Origin: Diplocarpon mali
Taxonomy: Eukaryota > Ascomycota > Leotiomycetes > Helotiales > Drepanopezizaceae
DNA length: 46,625 bases
Direction of reading: 5' to 3'
NCBI GenBank assembly: GCA_024741835.1
Contig: JAENRP010000320.1
Coordinates: 4,258-50,882, forward strand
The number at the start of each line of letters is the position of its first letter. The first letter of the stretch is position 1. The translations under genes were made by a program, and so were the position numbers. The notes below the pieces were generated by a model, which did no database searches, was not told the origin of the DNA, and worked only from the letters and a program-made list of their open reading frames with translations. This document shows positions 42,968 to 46,625 of this stretch, in pieces.

Positions 42968-44703
42968 GCTAAGCCCTTACTATCTTCTATAACCCTAGCA
43001 TATCTTTAAACGCTTTAAACTTTATAATCGTCTCTAATAGCTTTATAAATCCATTTGCTACTATTCAATTAGTTAGGATATAGATAATTAATAACTTATT
43101 CTTTATAATAAGGTCGCAAATAAAGTAGTAGGCGATATTAATATATTTCGATCGCTTATATAAGTATAGATTCTTTGCAAATGCGATCGCCTTTATATTA
43201 TCTACTTAAAGATTAATATAATTCCTATCTTATTTAATATACTTAGCGAAACCTATATCTTTTAAAACTTAAGCGATCTATAATCCTTATTTATAATTTG
43301 ATAATATTAATATATATTCGGCCTTAATACTTATAGTAGCTATTGATTTCTACTTCCTACTTCCTTATAATATAGGTCCGCTATATAGCACTACTATACT
43401 TCTAGATATACTTTTCCAACCTTTTATATTTGCCTAATCGGAATCAGTATATACCTTAAGCTTTGCGCTTATATATTTTATTAATCTATATCTTACCTTT
43501 TATATAATTGTCAATCGAAGGTACCTCTTAAGTCGCTTAACTGCATTCTTATATCGAATCGTCGGATCCTTTAAGTTCTGACTAAATTGCCTAGTAATAA
43601 AGGTGATATCTGGTCTTATATATACTATAATATATATAATTGCTTTAATATCCTATTAGTACTTCTGTAGATCTCCTCTCTACTTATTTTTATTAGTAGG
43701 CTCTAATTTATTATACTTTCCTTTAATTAAAGTACACTTTGGTTTAAAGTTAAGAGCGTAAGTAAAGAGTCCTATTTGGTCTAGGATCTTCTTAATATAC
43801 TACTCTTAATTCAACCAGAGTTCTTAAGTGGAGCGGTTCCTTATGACGCGGATGCTAAGGATCTTATGAATTCCTCCTAGATCCTTAGTATTAAAACGTT
43901 TCCAAATAGTTATAAAGAACCAATTTAATTAAGTAGTTGTTTTTACAGCTATAATAATATCGTTAATATATAATAGCAATTTAATTCCACGCTTAGTATA
44001 AGTAAATAGATAAGGGTTAGCTAGGCTTTAAACGAATGCTATTTCTATTAAAGTAGAGCTATATAAGAGGTTCTAATTATAAGCTGATTACTTAAGTCTA
44101 TAGATACTACAAAGTATATAAAGAGAGTGGCCAACGTATATAAGAATACCATTAGGTTAGGATAGAAAAATCTATTCCTTTATAATCGCTTTAGTAAATG
44201 CATTTTTATAGGTTCTATACCGGTAATCGATATTCATATGAATATAGTTGAGTACTTATTGTTAAAAAGAATCTATTATAATGTCTGTCTATCTCTATAT
44301 AACCGAGATAGTACCTTTATACCTATAAATATCCTCCCTCCTATAGTCCCTCCTAGCCGCATATGGATATCCTTCCGAAGTCCTCCGGCTGAACAGCCGT
44401 CCGAAATACATACGAAACCCCTTATATCGCATATGGTACAGCTGTGTAGGATGACCCTAGGAATAAGGGCAGCTTGCCTCTTGCATAGGAATCTGCGTAC
44501 CAATAATTTTTAATATCGTACTATTTACATTTAAGGTCCTTAGCGGCTACTATTACTATAAATATATAAAGGGTATTTATATAAACTATTAGCGCGAACG
44601 TATCGAAGTAGTCTTTTCTATATTATTAGGAGAAGCCCTTAGCTATAAGCCTTGCCTTATAACGCTCTAAGGTCCTATTTGCATATATCTTAATTATAAA
44701 GAC
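42968..44703 (-). pseudogene. RT and RNase H of B unit 3 (split by an F LTR)
   Basis: On the minus strand: RT start (LERYKARLIAKGFSQQY, about 44670-44620), then the first Asp region before the F LTR. After it come AFTKAIIKEQIFLSQPNGI (about 44203-44147) and the YVDD counterpart LLLYINDIIIAV (about 43985-43950; first Asp lost, second kept). Next are RYLRLT and VYTDSDQA-type RNase H motifs (about 43460-43430) and the KYINIAYYF tail. Stops are TAG/TAA at Gln/Trp positions. This is Copia-type RT; it supplies the pol part not visible in the other B copies. Confidence 0.8.
44207..44505 (-). repeat. Solo LTR of F (299 bp) with target duplication
   Basis: Same 299-bp unit as the F LTRs, minus orientation, flanked by ATTTT on both sides (44202-44206 and 44506-44510). 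No internal sequence remains, so a complete F inserted into B RT and the internal part was lost by LTR-LTR recombination. The two open frames seen here on opposite strands belong to the LTR and are not genes. Confidence 0.93.
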
Positions 44704-44898
44704 TATTGAGATAGGTGATACAGCTATCACTCCGATATATTATTATATGACCCTACTGCTTAGTTAGTAGGATATTGATACGTATATAGCTATAGGGAAG
44801 AAAGGGGTAACCTTCCTTCCTTAACTCTTATTAATATATCGACTATCGACCTTTAAAAGCCTCCTTTACCTACTGCGCTGACTTATTTAAGTTTAATA
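44704..44898 (+). repeat. 5' LTR of B plus copy 2 (195 bp)
   Basis: Starts TATTGAGATAGGTGATACAG (RIP form of TGTTGAGATGG) and ends GTTTAATA. Identical in length to the four other B LTRs. Confidence 0.9.
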
Positions 44899-44910
44899 GG
44901 TTATAAGCCC
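44899..44910 (+). other. Primer-binding site, half-tRNA type (B plus copy 2)
   Basis: GGTTATAAGCCC directly after the LTR, the same 12 bases as in element A at 3523. It fits the complement of the initiator tRNA-Met anticodon stem-loop, with one G-to-A change. Confidence 0.72.
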
Positions 44911-45229
44911 TAGCTAGACCGATAACTGATTATTAACTTCCTTTAAAAAGCACTTATACTATAACTATTAGTAGGAAGTTGAACGAGACTTATAATAAAA
45001 GGCAAGCAATCGGCGAATAAGAGGTATAATTCCCTATTTAGCTAACCTATATTATAAGAAGTATAACTCCTTGCTCTATAACCTTTAGTACTATAAAAGG
45101 TATGATTCCTTGCTTTATTATATTTTATAAAAGGTATAATTCCTTATATTATAGCTTAAAACCCTTTTTTAGTAAAAGGACTTTTTCCCTATTTAATACT
45201 TTTATAATACTGCTATTTAATCATTTTAA

Positions 45230-46625
45230 CTTTTCGATAGGAGGAGTGCCTTTAACTATTTAATTTATTTGGTTTTTAACGCAATTCTATTTGAAATAGT
45301 AATAGCTTCTAATTCCGATTGAAATACTAAGCCTAAAGACCTCTAATTCTTTTAAAAGAACTGGCAATAATAGTTCAACGATTTAAAGCTTTACTTTAAG
45401 AGCAAAGGCATCGAAATAGCGATTTAAAAAACACTTATTAAATACGCGAGAATAGCCTCCTATACTCCTTCTACTAATTCGTCTACTTCTACTTTAATAG
45501 CTAATGCAACTACTAAGGACCTTTTAAATATATTAAATAAGCTTAGCCTAAGAGCTTTAGTAGATAATAACTAAGGTTTTTAAAAGTAGATTTTAAATAT
45601 AAAAAAGAAAAAGGAGTATAAGCTAGCCTTAGCTAAATATAAGCTTAAGATCAATAGAGATTTAAGTAATAAAGACTAAGATTTTATTTCAATTTATAAT
45701 AATATAAAGATAAGATAAGATACTTTAAAAGTAAAATACTTTTAAACAACTACCTTTAATACTTAATATCTACTATAATAGATTACTTTATTTTAATATA
45801 AAAAAGATAAAGATAATAAGGATATAAATATAATTATAAACTTTACTTAATTTATATTATATAAAGTAAAGAGGAAAATAAGAGCCGCAGATCCTAGGAT
45901 AGCTATGACTTTTAAGGAAACTCAGCTTTTTAATTTCTTATTTAATAGCCTCTCTTTTAAGTTTGCTATTGTAAAATAATCTCTTTTTATCTAACCTAAC
46001 CTTAAGATTTATAAGAAGATCGACTTCCTTTAAATTATTAAATAAGACCTTAAAGGACGCTTTAAATTAGTAAATACTATATTATAAGGTAATAATAAGC
46101 CTAAGAAGAGGAAGGAGCATAGGATAAGCCCTTAAGCTTATCGGAGATACTACTTCTATAATAGTACTTATAATATTACTAATTATAAAGTTAATAGGCA
46201 ACTAATTAATATAGTCGCTAGCTTTAATATTAAAAAGCAATTAAAGTAGAAGTTAAAAAGCAAACTGCCCTTATCTTATTAAAGGCTGCAATTACTAAAG
46301 AAAGGCAAAGGAAAAGGCTATTTAGCTAAGACTTTAGCAAATACCTTTAATAATCATAGTAGGTTATTTAAACCTAAATCCACATTTAATAATTTAAATA
46401 ATAATTATAATAAAGATGCTTACATTTTAAAAGCCGATCTTTATAAGATCCTTAAATCCGAATAGTATAGTAATACTAGTTATATAATATATATAATTAA
46501 TAAATCCTACCTATTTAAAGGCATATTTATTAAAATAAAAAGGCGCTTTATTAAAATCAATAGTAAAAGGTTATATATAAGTTTAATAAGTATAATAAAG
46601 ATAAATATTATTAGTATTTCTTTCC
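45230..46625 (+). pseudogene. Gag and protease start of B plus copy 2
   Basis: Frame followed from about 45230 to the window end with TAA/TAG stops only, no shift. It includes KNWQQQFNDLKLYFKSKGIE (about 45360-45420), a long Lys-rich helical middle part, the basic NKPKKRKEHR (about 46094-46125), and a decayed zinc knuckle (about 46144-46200). After that come the KKGKGKGYLAKT linker (about 46296-46335) and the first part of the protease region. It is more mutated than B minus copy 1. Confidence 0.8.

Larger units (their letters stand above)
42472..44703 (-). mobile_element. B minus unit 3: 3' LTR, RNase H and RT
   Basis: LTR 42472-42666, 3' region with three palindromic units, then RNase H and RT on the minus strand. 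Interrupted by a solo F LTR (44207-44505) and ended by the 5' LTR of B plus copy 2. It is inserted in the RNase H region of unit 2. Confidence 0.85.
44704..46625 (+). mobile_element. B plus copy 2 (5' part, runs out of window)
   Basis: LTR (44704-44898), primer-binding site GGTTATAAGCCC (44899-44910), leader with four decayed tandem repeats (45019-45145), gag and the beginning of the protease region. Inserted in RT of B minus unit 3 in opposite orientation. It is uninterrupted across the site where A sits in copy 1, and so serves as the empty-site reference. Confidence 0.9.

Noticed and set aside
1..46625. Centromere or telomere-proximal sequence
   Set aside because: AT-rich nested transposons would fit a centromere or subtelomere, but no telomeric repeat or other specific mark is visible, so location cannot be stated.

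Overview
The window looks like an AT-rich, gene-poor block from a filamentous ascomycete (Pezizomycotina). It consists almost entirely of LTR retrotransposons stacked inside one another and mutated in the manner of repeat-induced point mutation (RIP). Copies of one element differ almost only by C/T and G/A transitions, CpG is still common, TpA is enriched, and reading frames are broken by TAA/TAG where Gln or Trp codons are expected, with few indels. I see no intact host gene, tRNA, rRNA or CRISPR array. I cannot name the species.

Working family names (mine): A, B, D and F are Copia-order elements (gag-protease-integrase-RT-RNase H). E is a gag-only element. G is a lone LTR-like block. Layout: 1-411 is the end of an E-like element inserted in a minus-strand B copy (412-2625). 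That copy sits in a plus-strand B copy (2626-3278 and 8973-10086), which is also split by a complete A element (3279-8972, LTRs 244 and 371 bp). Block G (10087-10509) follows. A minus-strand D copy (10510-10968, 26518-29211, 32171-33352) is split by a complete plus-strand D (10969-26517, 197-bp LTRs) and by a complete E (29212-32170, 248-bp LTRs). The plus-strand D is itself split by a complete F (15819-23843, 299-bp LTRs, target duplication ATAAT). At 33353-39404 is a 3'-truncated minus-strand F (F2), then a minus-strand D fragment (39405-40869). Three minus-strand B copies follow, each inserted in the previous one (LTRs at 40870, 41795 and 42472). The innermost holds a solo F LTR (44207-44505, duplication ATTTT) and is cut by a plus-strand B (44704 to the window end).

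In each autonomous family the gag-pol frame can be followed for kilobases with stops but hardly any frameshifts, so domains can be placed with confidence although nothing is likely to be functional. A, B and D share a primer-binding site that fits the anticodon region of initiator tRNA-Met, i.e. Ty5/copia-type half-tRNA priming, with the base facing the anticodon changed G to A in every copy.

The most unusual signal is a 23-bp imperfect palindrome (ACTCCTAGGC...GCGAGT or its reverse complement). I find 26 copies, scattered through three unrelated families (A, B, E) and absent from D and F. Most copies inside coding regions lie in the same codon phase and at spacings divisible by three, so they add a short repeated peptide without closing the frame. 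Copy number differs between sister B copies. It resembles a protein-inserted palindromic mini-element living on retrotransposons. Two further oddities are possible antisense reading frames in the long 3' regions of F and D.
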